In this document: piece after piece, positions 1 to 8,688 of the stretch
How positions within the stretch are numbered: position 1 is the stretch's first letter
Layout of the letters: each line of letters begins with the position of its first letter
Assembly: GCF_046244365.1 (NCBI RefSeq)
Contig: NZ_CP176395.1
Coordinates: forward strand, 1,612,001-1,676,000
Length of the DNA: 64,000 nucleotides
Reading direction: 5' to 3'
Source of the DNA: Paenibacillus_V sp046244365
GTDB taxonomy: Bacteria > Bacillota > Bacilli > Paenibacillales > NBRC-103111
The notes under the pieces: model-generated
What the model was told of the DNA's origin: nothing
The model's database searches: none
The model's input: only the letters and a program-made list of their open reading frames with translations
Made by a program: the position numbers and the translations under genes

Positions 1-273
1 AATGACTGGACGACCTCGCTTTATTTTATAACGAAAAAAAATCTCTACACGCTGCAATTTATTATGTACAAGGTGGTCAAGGAAGCGGAGCTTGTGAATG
101 AAATGGCAAAGGCAAGTGCAATGTCCGGAGGCGGCGCGCAGTCCTTTAAGGTTACCGCAGAATCCGTGAAGGCTGCCACCCTTATTGTGGCAACGCTTCC
201 TATCGTCTTGCTCTATCCCTTTCTGCAGAAATATTTTATCCAAGGTATCATGATTGGCGCCGTTAAAGAGTAG
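1..273 (+). CDS. Carbohydrate ABC transporter permease, LplC type (C-terminal part)
   Basis: The reading frame is open from the window edge, so only the last 90 codons are present. The visible part ends in a hydrophobic segment (TLIVATLPIVLLYPFLQKYF) followed by IQGIMIGAVKE, the usual end of LplC-type permeases in Paenibacillaceae; the complete permeases at 16221 and 26756 end the same way. It would be one of two membrane subunits of a sugar importer that borrows a shared ATPase. It precedes a solute-binding lipoprotein (510-2435), so the two very likely form one importer operon. A MITE-like palindrome lies between them. Confidence 0.9.
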   Translation, partial: NDWTTSLYFITKKNLYTLQFIMYKVVKEAELVNEMAKASAMSGGGAQSFKVTAESVKAATLIVATLPIVLLYPFLQKYFIQGIMIGAVKE

Positions 274-315
274 GTTGCGCTGGATATAACACCTCAAGGT
301 GTTTATCATATTTCA

Positions 316-476
316 GGGCGTGTCTGAATGCTCCGAGGGGAACAGATTTTGCCGAATTTTCGTTCCATGCAAGGCGCGTTTGTGAAGGCGTACCGGGGGT
401 ACGTCGAGCAAACGGAACGAAGCAGGGGGCGAAAAGGCGGTGAAAGATGACCCCGAGTGAGTGTTCAGACACGCCC
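316..476. repeat. MITE-like palindromic element with 3-bp target duplication
   Basis: The ends form an inverted repeat: GGGCGTGTCTGAA at 316-328 and its complement at 464-476, with looser pairing (CTCCGAGGGG against CCCCGAGTGAG) further inside. Both sides are flanked by TCA (313-315 and 477-479), which looks like a 3-bp TNA-type target duplication as made by some IS5-family elements. The 161-bp body carries no transposase. It sits between the permease and binding-protein genes and may act as a terminator or processing hairpin. The ends share GCGTGTCT with the sequence beside the IS5-type fragment near 23408. Confidence 0.6.
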
Positions 477-509
477 TCAATAAAGGAAATGGAAAGGGGA
501 AGGGGTTCA

Positions 510-2435
510 ATGGGTTCTATGAAACGAAGCTTTGCCAAACCGGTTGGTCTGTTTCTTGCTGTCGCCATGATGGGCAGTCTGTTTGCAGGCTGTACGTCAG
601 ATGGAAGCAAAAAGGAGGGGTCGCCGTCACCATCAGGTTCATCAACAAGCCCACAAGCATCTGCGCCTGCGGGGTATACGCCTACGAAGGAGCTTCAGCT
701 TACCATCTGGAATACGCAAGGGACGGATGTGCAGGCGGTCGAGAAACCGAAGGAGGATATTCCCGGCGACTGGCTTGCCGCAAAAACAAAGGTGAAAATC
801 AAAGAGTTTTACGGAAATGGCGGGCAGCAGTGGGAACCGAAGCTGACGGCGCTTGTGGCCGGCGGCAATTTGCCGAACCTCGTGCTCACCCAGTCCAAAC
901 AAGGACCGGCTCATCATGCCAAGCTGCATGAAGGCAATTTGAACTGGGAGCTGACGCCGGAGATGCTCCAGAAATACGCTCCCGACGTATGGAAGTCGGT
1001 TCCGAAATATATTTGGGATTCGATCAAGATAGACGGCAAAATATATGGTGTTCCTTTCAATCTGACAGTGGATAAAGAGATAGATGCGACATTAAGCGAT
1101 AAATTTGTGGATTCATTCTCGTCGCCGAAAGAGCGCTTGACTTGGTCGGGCAACGGAAGCAGTGGCATGGCCATCAGAGATGATATTCTGAAAAAGCTTG
1201 TACCAACGGCAAAGGATTATTCGGAAATTATGAGTCTGATCAAAGCGAATAATGCGCCGATCGGAGACAAGATGATCTTGCCGATCAAATCAACGGCAGA
1301 GTACAAGAAGCTGATGTATGACATCCGGGATATGGGGCTTAAAGAAGGGAACAAGCCGGTCTATTCCTTCGGATACGACGGCGGCGATAACTGGTTGGCT
1401 CTGTCTGTGCTCGGAGCGGAAATGTTAGGGTATAAAGGCGAGTATTACTATTCGGGGTTTATGAATATCCCGAAGAAGAAGATGGAATTCGGTTATGAGA
1501 ACCCTGTCATCAAGCAAGCAGGGAGCATCAATAACCAGATGATTAACGATAAGGTCATTGATCCGGAGTCACTGGTGCATAACTCGGAAAAGTTTAAAGA
1601 GAAGGTCATGACCGGTCAATATGCGATTATTGTCCCGGCCTGGGTAGGCGGGATTGATAAGGTGAACCAAGAGTTGGAGAAATCCGGGAAAACCTATCAT
1701 TATGTTCCTTTCTTTACGCAGGTTCCACAGCTTCCGGAATTTCCGGCGTTTAAGGAAGGACCGCCTACGTTCAATGAAACGTTATCGTTATTGAAAACGT
1801 TGAAGGAAGATGAAGTCCCGCAGGTGCTGAATTGGATCAACACGCAGTTCACCAAGGAATGGGAAGAGATCAGGTTCTGGGGGACCAAGGAAGCGGCGTT
1901 ATATACGAAGAACGCCGATGGCACACGGACGTTCAAAGATGAGAACATGCAAAAGCTTTTGGTCGATGGGGATTTGAAGGCGATGGATTGGCGGGACGCG
2001 AAAGGCCTGAATTTCAACAATAAGCCTTACTCCGGCGGCACGACAGGTTTCTGGACAGGCATTGTGCATTGGGGGAACTCGGCAAGCGATTATTCTCCGG
2101 CGTACCTGAATAACAAAATCAGTTATCAAACATTGTCAAGAGCGATGAGAATTTCTTCAAGCAGCGAGTGGACCAAAGGCTTCGTCTCCGTTCCTAATAT
2201 CCAGATATGGTCGGCTGAATATGCCAACATTCCGGAAGTGAAGAAGTTTTGGTCGTCGCGCGCATCCTGGGATGATCCGTTCAAGGTTACGCTGACAGCC
2301 AAAAATGAAGAAGAGTTCAATAAGAAATGGGATGCGGCGCTAGACAATGCACGGAAAGTCGTAGATATCGATAAAATGCTGGAGGAGCAGACGAAAGTTG
2401 CCTTGCCTTTGCTAGAGAAGCGTGCTGCCAAGTAG
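510..2435 (+). CDS. Extracellular solute-binding lipoprotein of a sugar ABC importer
   Basis: This 641-aa protein starts with a lipoprotein signal (basic MGSMKRSF, hydrophobic stretch, lipobox LFAGC at about residues 26-30), so it should be anchored to the outer face of the membrane. A low-complexity Ser/Pro linker follows and then a family-1 binding-protein fold (ELQLTIWNTQG at the first strand). The start at 510 is chosen because purine-rich GGAAAGGGGAAGGGG lies just upstream and the signal peptide begins there; the frame is open upstream but runs into the MITE-like repeat. It follows an LplC-type permease and precedes a secreted beta-helix protein. Its ligand is probably an oligosaccharide, but this cannot be read from sequence. 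Confidence 0.9.
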   Translation: MGSMKRSFAKPVGLFLAVAMMGSLFAGCTSDGSKKEGSPSPSGSSTSPQASAPAGYTPTKELQLTIWNTQGTDVQAVEKPKEDIPGDWLAAKTKVKIKEFYGNGGQQWEPKLTALVAGGNLPNLVLTQSKQGPAHHAKLHEGNLNWELTPEMLQKYAPDVWKSVPKYIWDSIKIDGKIYGVPFNLTVDKEIDATLSDKFVDSFSSPKERLTWSGNGSSGMAIRDDILKKLVPTAKDYSEIMSLIKANNAPIGDKMILPIKSTAEYKKLMYDIRDMGLKEGNKPVYSFGYDGGDNWLALSVLGAEMLGYKGEYYYSGFMNIPKKKMEFGYENPVIKQAGSINNQMINDKVIDPESLVHNSEKFKEKVMTGQYAIIVPAWVGGIDKVNQELEKSGKTYHYVPFFTQVPQLPEFPAFKEGPPTFNETLSLLKTLKEDEVPQVLNWINTQFTKEWEEIRFWGTKEAALYTKNADGTRTFKDENMQKLLVDGDLKAMDWRDAKGLNFNNKPYSGGTTGFWTGIVHWGNSASDYSPAYLNNKISYQTLSRAMRISSSSEWTKGFVSVPNIQIWSAEYANIPEVKKFWSSRASWDDPFKVTLTAKNEEEFNKKWDAALDNARKVVDIDKMLEEQTKVALPLLEKRAAK

Positions 2436-2527
2436 TGGATAATGGTTCTCAGGAAAGATCGTATTGATCTTTCCTGTTGATTTTCTTAACCCGAGTACAA
2501 TACGAAATGGGCGGAGGCATAGTAGAA

Positions 2528-5500
2528 ATGAAAAAAATGGTTGCCGCTTTTTTGATGATTGCCTTGCTGCTTTCCTGTATAAGTCCAGGCCTTGCTTTTG
2601 CCGCAGGAGAGCCTGTAAGCCTTTCAAACAAAACCAAAACAACCGTTGCGGGATATAATTATGCGCGTTCCAGCGGCGGAATTGTACAAGAAGCTCAATA
2701 TCTTAGCTTTCGGACCAATCAGTGGGTGGAATATGACGTCGTAGCGCCGACAGCCGGGAATTACAATTTGTTCATGACCGTAGGGATGCCGAGCGACAAG
2801 GAGGTTACTGTGCTTGTAAACGGTACCGTTTCGAGTAACGTATACCTTCAGGCAACCGGAAATTATACGCCTACCCAAACAAGATTTGCGGTGACGATGG
2901 CACTGAATGCGGGGAACAATACCGTTCGTATTACCAACGTGGTTGGCGGCTATTATCTCGAATCGGTCAGCTTTGCCGCCGACAAGCCGATCACCCTTTC
3001 CAATGAAGCCACAACTACCGCCCCGGCCTACCGCTACTCGGATGCCAGCGGCACCATCGTACAAGAAGCCCAATATCTTAGCTTTCAGGGCGGCCAATGG
3101 GTCGAGTATGACGTCATAGCGCCAGCAGCCGGCACGTACAATTTGAGGATGAAAGCAGGGTTCCCGTCAGGTCCTGCAAGAAAAGTAACGGTACAGGTGA
3201 ACGATACCGATCGTTTCGAGAATATTATGCTTGAGCCAAATGGAACTTACGTGCCTGCAGCGGATCGAGTGGTGGCAACCTTGCAACTCAAAGCGGGGCG
3301 GAATACCGTCCGTATTGCCAACATGGGCAGCGCCTTTTACTTCGAATCGGTAGGCTTTGAGCCTGTTGATAGCATCACCCTTTCGAATGTTACCAAAACG
3401 ACTGTTGCGGGATATAAGTACACGCGTTCCAGTGGTGGAATCTCACAAGAAGCCCAATATCTTAACTTCCAGACCGGCCAATGGGTGGAGTACGACGTGA
3501 TGGCGCCAGCAGATGGAGCTTACAAATTGTTCATGACAGCAGGTGTGCCAAATGCCGAAGGAACCAAAGAAGTCACTGTACTTGTAAACGGTACCAATAG
3601 TTATAGCGGATTTCTTGAGCCAACAGGGGGGTATCAGACTACAGCGTCGAGACTTGTCGCAACGACGTTGCTGAAGAAAGGAATCAATACCATTCGCATG
3701 ACGAATGTGATTGGCGGCTATTATTTTGAATCCGTAAGCTTTGAGCCTGTTGAGCTAATCAACCTTTCCACCAATGCCAAAACCACCGTTGCAGGATATA
3801 AGTACGCGCGTTCCAGCGGAGGAATCGTACAAGAAGCCCAATATCTTAGCTTTCGGACCAATCAGTGGGTGGAATATGATGTCGTAGCTCCGACAGCCGG
3901 GAAGTACAATTTGCTCATGAAAGTAGGGATGCCAGGTGACAAAGAGGTTGCTGTACTTGTAAACGGTACCACTTCATATAGCGGGCACCTTCAGTCAACC
4001 GGAGATTACTTTTCTACAATGACGAGATTTGCGGTAACGATGGAACTGAATGCGGGGATCAATACCATTCGGATTACCAACGTGGTTGGCGGCTATTATC
4101 TCGAATCGGTCAGCTTTGTTGCAGACAAGACGATTCCCCTTTCCAATGAAGCCATAACCACCGCTCCGGCAAATCATTACTCCGATTCCAGCGGCGGAAT
4201 CGTCCAAGAAGCCCAATATCTTAGCTTTCAGGGCGGCCAGTGGGTGGAGTATGACGTCATAGCGCCGGCGGACGGAACGTACAATCTGCTCATGAAAGCA
4301 GGGATGCCAGGTTCCGCAAGAAAAGTAACCGTACTGGTGAATGATGCCGATCATTATGAGGGTACGCTTGAGCCAACGGGGGATTACTTTTCTACAATGA
4401 CAAGACTTGCGGCAACCATGCAACTCAAAGCAGGAAGAAACACCATTCGCATAACCAACGTGATTGGCGGCTATTACTTTGAAACGGTAAGTTTTGAGCC
4501 TGTTGAACTCATCAATCTTTCCAATGAAGTGACAACTACCGCCCCGGCAAATCAGTACTCGGATTCCAGCGGCGGAATCGCACAAGAAGCCCAATATCTT
4601 AGCTTCCAGACCGGCCAGTGGGTGGAGTACGACGTGATGGTGCCAACGGATGGAAATTACAAATTGTTCATGACAGTAGGTATGCCAAATGCCGAAGGAA
4701 CGAAAGAAGTCACTGTACTTGTAAACGGTACCAATAGTTATAGCGGATTTCTTGAGCCAACAGGGGATTATCTGACTACAGCGCCGAGACTTGCCGCAAC
4801 GACGCTGCTGAGGAAGGGTAAAAATACCATTCGCATAACCAACGTGATTGGCGGCTATTCCTTCGAATCGGTAAGCTTTGAGCCTGCTGAGAACCCTGTA
4901 TACATGAACTTGTATGTCAGTGATAACGGGAATGATACAAATGCGGGCGAGCAGAGCAGTCCTTTTAAAACCTTATCACGCGCCAAGCAGGAAGCAGCTG
5001 CATTAAGCAATGCGATGACAGGCGATATTGTCGTTAACATCATGCCTGGTTATTATCAGCTTAGTGAAACGGAACGGTTCGACGAGACGCATAGCGGCAA
5101 AAACGGTTTTAACATCGTGTATCGCGGTGTAACTAAAGATTCACCGCCGCTCATTAGCGGAGGTAAGAAGGTAACGGATTGGGAGCAGGTAGATGGTTCC
5201 ATCTGGAGAGCTAGCCTCGATCAAGAGGAAACGGTAAGAAATTTATATATAGACGGGTTTCCGGCGGTGCGTGCAAGAAGTAAATACACCTATACGTACA
5301 ACGAGGATTATAAAGTGGCAGGCAGCGCAAATGAAAACGATGGATTTACGACATCTGCCATCAACTTTCCCAAAAATGTAACCCATGCGAACGATATTGA
5401 GCTGGTTTGGGATCTGGAATGGGCATCGCAGCGAACGCTTGTCGAGGATATGGCAGTGGAAGGCGATCAGGTCCATTTTATCATGAAGCAGCCTTATTGG

Positions 5501-8431
5501 TCGGGCAAAAATACACCTGGTACGCATGTTACTACCGTTTCTCGCGGAAAACATTTCTACATTGAAAATGCAAAGGAACTTTTAGATGAGCCGGGTGAGT
5601 TTTACTACTCCAAGGATGAAAAGTATATTTATTACTATCCTTACACGGAGCAGAATTTGAATGGCAGTGACATTTTTGTAGGCGACTTGGAGTTCATGTT
5701 CCGAATTGAAGGCAGCAGTGCCGCCAATAAAGTTTCCAATCTTGTCTTTGATAATCTTGATATTCGCTATGGTGCCTGGAATGAAGTAAGTACCACAGGG
5801 CTAATTCAAGTTCAGGCTGATGCTATTCAGAATATTAACGACAAATCGTCCTTGTTATCAAACTTGATGATGCCTGCGCAGTTTGCTGTGAATAAGGCAA
5901 CGAATATAAAAATTTTGAACAGCAGCTTTTCCAACCTCGGCTCTGCGGCAATCAGTATGGTAGATGCGGTAAATAACTCTAAAATTGAAGGCAATGTCAT
6001 CAGAGATGTCAGCGGAAGCGGCATCATCATTGGAACATGGGAACATCAAAATGTGAAGCCGGGAATGGAAACGGTTAAAAACGTGACGATTAAAAATAAT
6101 GTCATCCGGCGCGCAGCAAACGAATATCGCGGCACGGTAGGGATCAGTGACTATTATGAATATGGCATTAGTATTACGCACAACAGTATTATGGAAATGC
6201 CATACACCGGCGTAAGCGTTGGTTGGGGCTGGGGCGCTTATGATTCGAGGACAGCCGGGAACATCAATGTGTCGTATAACTATTTTGAGGATGCCGTGCA
6301 TTCCTTGAAAGATGGCGCGCATCTGTACACATTGGGGTCCAATCCGGGAAGCGTGATTTCCAATAACTACTTCAAGAAAAGTGGGCCGGGCGCCATGCCA
6401 TTCGGCGGTGTGTATACTGACTCGGGCAGCGGATATTTCAACATACAAAGCAATGTGTTTCAAGATACGCCAACGATGTGGTTTGTAGGTCTGAATAATA
6501 CACATGATTTAGTTGCGGATAACAACTATGTAGAAGTAGCAAAGAATATCGTGCTTCGATCGCCTACAAATAAGCTCACGAACACCCACGTAATCAGCAA
6601 TGGCGAATGGCCTGGGGAAGCGGTAGCCATCATGCAAAATGCCGGCGTGGAAGCGCCATACCAAAACCTGCTTGCTAAAGCGGAGTATCCTTCCTGGATG
6701 AGAAGCGTAACGAAAACCGTCCCCAAGCAAGCCTTCAAAAGCAAATACAGTGGAAATACGTGGATGGAAGCAGAGGATTTTATGGAAGGCGGCCAAAATG
6801 TCGGCTACTATAAGATCGTCGAGAAGCCTTTTAATAACACCTACAGACCTGACGGCGTTCCGCTTATTGCAAGTCTTCCTCTGGGCAACGGATATGTCGT
6901 ACACGAAGATTTCGCGGGCGAGTGGCTGAAATACGAGCTAGAAATCGCTCAGGATGGTCTGTATGATTTGGACATTAAGGCATCGCACGCATGGCCGGCT
7001 GGTTCTCCTCAACCGGGCGTGAAGGTGTATATTGACGATGTTGAGGTGCTTGCGGCGCCGATTCCGTATGCACAAGATTGGTTTGCGCTTACACGTTATA
7101 CGTTAGGAAAGGTTAACCTTACTGCAGGTAAGCATACAGCCAAAATAGAGTTTGTAAATAACGGCTTCTATTTTGATGCGTTCCGATTCATTGAAGAGAA
7201 CGGAGTGGAAATACCTCAAGACGATCCTGATTTTGATGATGGGATTATTCCTGTAACGGGAGTAACGCTCGATAAAACGTCCGAAGTGTTGAATATCGGT
7301 GATTCTACTACGATTACAGCTACCGTGAGTCCTAACAATGCCATAAACAAGACAGTGACATTTGCCTCAAGCGACAGCTCGATCGTATCGGTAACCAATA
7401 CGGTGTATCATGCCGTAGACGGTACGACTACTGTGACGATTAAGGCGAACGGCATCGGGACGGCAACCATCACGGCAACGACGCTGGAGGGATTGAAAAC
7501 GGCTGTCAGCACGGTGCAAGTGCAGGACCCGGATGCCGTCATGGTTAAATTGGTTGACAGTAATGGCAATCCGTTGAGCGGAGGAACGGTCAAGTATTAT
7601 GATGGCGGATGGAAAAATGTCGGGGTAACCGATGCTGCCGGCTTCATAAGTATGAGTTTGCCCGATAAAACGTACACGTTCAGCGTATCTTACTTAGGAA
7701 CTTATAAGGAAATCACACAGAATACAGGTGTTAATGCGACGGTGGTGTTCCAGACCGTCAACACGACAGTCCAGCTTAAGGACAGCTTAGGGAATCCGCT
7801 CGACGGCGGAATCGTGAAGTATTATGCCGCCGGATGGAAAGAATTCGGGACGACGGCCGAAGGAACGGCAAGCAAGGAACTGTTGCCGGGCAACTATACG
7901 TTTAGCACGTCTTATCTCGGAACCTATAAGGAAATCGTGCAGAACACGAGCTCGGATGCGACAGTAGTGTTCCAGACCGTCAACACGACAGTCCAGTTGA
8001 AGGACAGCTTGGAGAATCCACTCGACGGCGGAATCGTGAAGTATTATGCCTCCGGATGGAAAGAATTCGGGACGACGGCTGAAGGAACGGCAAGCAAGGA
8101 GTTGCTGCCAGGCAACTACACGTTTAGCACGTCTTATCTCGGGACCTACAAGGAAATCGTGCAGAACACGGGCTCGGATGCGACGGTAGTGTTCCAGACC
8201 GTCAACACGGCAGTCCAGTTGAAGGACAGCTTGGGGAATCCGCTCGACGGCGGAATCGTGAAGTATTATGCCGCCGGATGGAAAGACTTCGGGACGACGG
8301 CTGGAGGAACGGCAAACAAGGAACTGCTGCCGGGCAACTACACGTTTAGCACGTCTTATCTCGGAACCTATAAGGAAATCGTACAGAACACGGGCTCGGA
8401 TGCAACGGTTGTATTCCAGACGTCGCAATAA
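2528..8431 (+). CDS. Secreted multi-modular beta-helix carbohydrate-active protein
   Basis: The 1967-aa product begins with a signal peptide (MKKMVAAFLMIALLLSC..., cleavage near AFAAG). GGCGGAGGC about 9 bases upstream supports the ATG at 2528. Order of parts: six tandem ~125-aa carbohydrate-binding-like modules (2608-4890; hallmark QWVEYDV and GGYYxESVSF); a right-handed beta-helix starting at NLYVSDNGNDTNAGE with the SPFKTLSRAK signature of polysaccharide lyase/hydrolase families (about 4900-6700); a CBM6-like module (WMEAEDFMEGG, about 6760-7190); a Big2-like immunoglobulin domain (VTGVTLDKTSEVLNIGDS); and four 74-aa repeats (7535-8428). It probably binds and cuts a plant or microbial polysaccharide outside the cell and feeds the preceding importer. 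The exact enzyme class cannot be assigned. No SLH or sortase anchor is visible. Confidence 0.85.
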   Translation: MKKMVAAFLMIALLLSCISPGLAFAAGEPVSLSNKTKTTVAGYNYARSSGGIVQEAQYLSFRTNQWVEYDVVAPTAGNYNLFMTVGMPSDKEVTVLVNGTVSSNVYLQATGNYTPTQTRFAVTMALNAGNNTVRITNVVGGYYLESVSFAADKPITLSNEATTTAPAYRYSDASGTIVQEAQYLSFQGGQWVEYDVIAPAAGTYNLRMKAGFPSGPARKVTVQVNDTDRFENIMLEPNGTYVPAADRVVATLQLKAGRNTVRIANMGSAFYFESVGFEPVDSITLSNVTKTTVAGYKYTRSSGGISQEAQYLNFQTGQWVEYDVMAPADGAYKLFMTAGVPNAEGTKEVTVLVNGTNSYSGFLEPTGGYQTTASRLVATTLLKKGINTIRMTNVIGGYYFESVSFEPVELINLSTNAKTTVAGYKYARSSGGIVQEAQYLSFRTNQWVEYDVVAPTAGKYNLLMKVGMPGDKEVAVLVNGTTSYSGHLQSTGDYFSTMTRFAVTMELNAGINTIRITNVVGGYYLESVSFVADKTIPLSNEAITTAPANHYSDSSGGIVQEAQYLSFQGGQWVEYDVIAPADGTYNLLMKAGMPGSARKVTVLVNDADHYEGTLEPTGDYFSTMTRLAATMQLKAGRNTIRITNVIGGYYFETVSFEPVELINLSNEVTTTAPANQYSDSSGGIAQEAQYLSFQTGQWVEYDVMVPTDGNYKLFMTVGMPNAEGTKEVTVLVNGTNSYSGFLEPTGDYLTTAPRLAATTLLRKGKNTIRITNVIGGYSFESVSFEPAENPVYMNLYVSDNGNDTNAGEQSSPFKTLSRAKQEAAALSNAMTGDIVVNIMPGYYQLSETERFDETHSGKNGFNIVYRGVTKDSPPLISGGKKVTDWEQVDGSIWRASLDQEETVRNLYIDGFPAVRARSKYTYTYNEDYKVAGSANENDGFTTSAINFPKNVTHANDIELVWDLEWASQRTLVEDMAVEGDQVHFIMKQPYWSGKNTPGTHVTTVSRGKHFYIENAKELLDEPGEFYYSKDEKYIYYYPYTEQNLNGSDIFVGDLEFMFRIEGSSAANKVSNLVFDNLDIRYGAWNEVSTTGLIQVQADAIQNINDKSSLLSNLMMPAQFAVNKATNIKILNSSFSNLGSAAISMVDAVNNSKIEGNVIRDVSGSGIIIGTWEHQNVKPGMETVKNVTIKNNVIRRAANEYRGTVGISDYYEYGISITHNSIMEMPYTGVSVGWGWGAYDSRTAGNINVSYNYFEDAVHSLKDGAHLYTLGSNPGSVISNNYFKKSGPGAMPFGGVYTDSGSGYFNIQSNVFQDTPTMWFVGLNNTHDLVADNNYVEVAKNIVLRSPTNKLTNTHVISNGEWPGEAVAIMQNAGVEAPYQNLLAKAEYPSWMRSVTKTVPKQAFKSKYSGNTWMEAEDFMEGGQNVGYYKIVEKPFNNTYRPDGVPLIASLPLGNGYVVHEDFAGEWLKYELEIAQDGLYDLDIKASHAWPAGSPQPGVKVYIDDVEVLAAPIPYAQDWFALTRYTLGKVNLTAGKHTAKIEFVNNGFYFDAFRFIEENGVEIPQDDPDFDDGIIPVTGVTLDKTSEVLNIGDSTTITATVSPNNAINKTVTFASSDSSIVSVTNTVYHAVDGTTTVTIKANGIGTATITATTLEGLKTAVSTVQVQDPDAVMVKLVDSNGNPLSGGTVKYYDGGWKNVGVTDAAGFISMSLPDKTYTFSVSYLGTYKEITQNTGVNATVVFQTVNTTVQLKDSLGNPLDGGIVKYYAAGWKEFGTTAEGTASKELLPGNYTFSTSYLGTYKEIVQNTSSDATVVFQTVNTTVQLKDSLENPLDGGIVKYYASGWKEFGTTAEGTASKELLPGNYTFSTSYLGTYKEIVQNTGSDATVVFQTVNTAVQLKDSLGNPLDGGIVKYYAAGWKDFGTTAGGTANKELLPGNYTFSTSYLGTYKEIVQNTGSDATVVFQTSQ
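2608..4890 (+). repeat. Six tandem ~375-bp in-frame modules
   Basis: Each module encodes about 125 aa: L(S/T)N..., then GGI(V/S/A)QEAQYL(S/N)F, QWVEYDV, a VLVNGT-like strand, and a closing NTIRITNV-GGYYFESVSF motif. Two sequence types are mixed: KTTVAGY (modules 1, 3, 4) and TTAPA (modules 2, 5, 6). The spread suggests duplication with recombination between copies. Confidence 0.9.
7535..8428 (+). repeat. Four tandem 74-aa repeats at the C-terminus
   Basis: The period is 222 bp. Copies two to four are nearly identical (VQLKDSLGNPLDGGIVKYY..., SYLGTYKEIVQNT, ATVVFQT) and the first is diverged, so the array has expanded recently. The units look like small beta-sandwich domains of surface proteins. 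The protein stops right after the last copy. Confidence 0.9.
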
Positions 8432-8594
8432 CGTAGTCGAACAACTGCCTCTGGAATGCCAGCGAGTCTTTATACCGGTCCGGCCGTGATGATGGCGGGT
8501 TTCGCCAAAACTACCTCGATGCTCTCTGGCCAGCGCTATCGCCTTGCAGCAGCTTTGGAACGCAGGAAGCTAAGAAGATTTAGAAGACAAAGTA

Positions 8595-8624
8595 AAAGCC
8601 AACCTCGATACTCGGGTTGGCTTT
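8595..8624 (+). terminator. Terminator after the beta-helix gene
   Basis: AAAGCCAACC and its perfect complement GGTTGGCTTT flank a 10-base loop, followed by CTTTG. It ends the 510-8431 transcription unit. Confidence 0.8.
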
Positions 8625-8638
8625 CTTTGATTATGGAC

Positions 8639-8667
8639 AAAACCGATACGGTCATCGCCGCATCGGT
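8639..8667 (-). terminator. Terminator after the GH31 enzyme gene
   Basis: ACCGATACGG and CCGCATCGGT pair around TCATCG; read on the minus strand the hairpin is followed by TTTT. It lies just beyond the stop codon at 8689. A very similar hairpin ends the minus-strand unit at 14184. Confidence 0.65.
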
Positions 8668-8688
8668 CTGCTGCCGCTGCTTATTACT

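Noticed and set aside
7535..8428. Regular direct repeats, considered as a CRISPR array
   Set aside because: The 222-bp period is an exact number of codons, stays in frame and encodes protein repeats; there are no short repeats with unique spacers.
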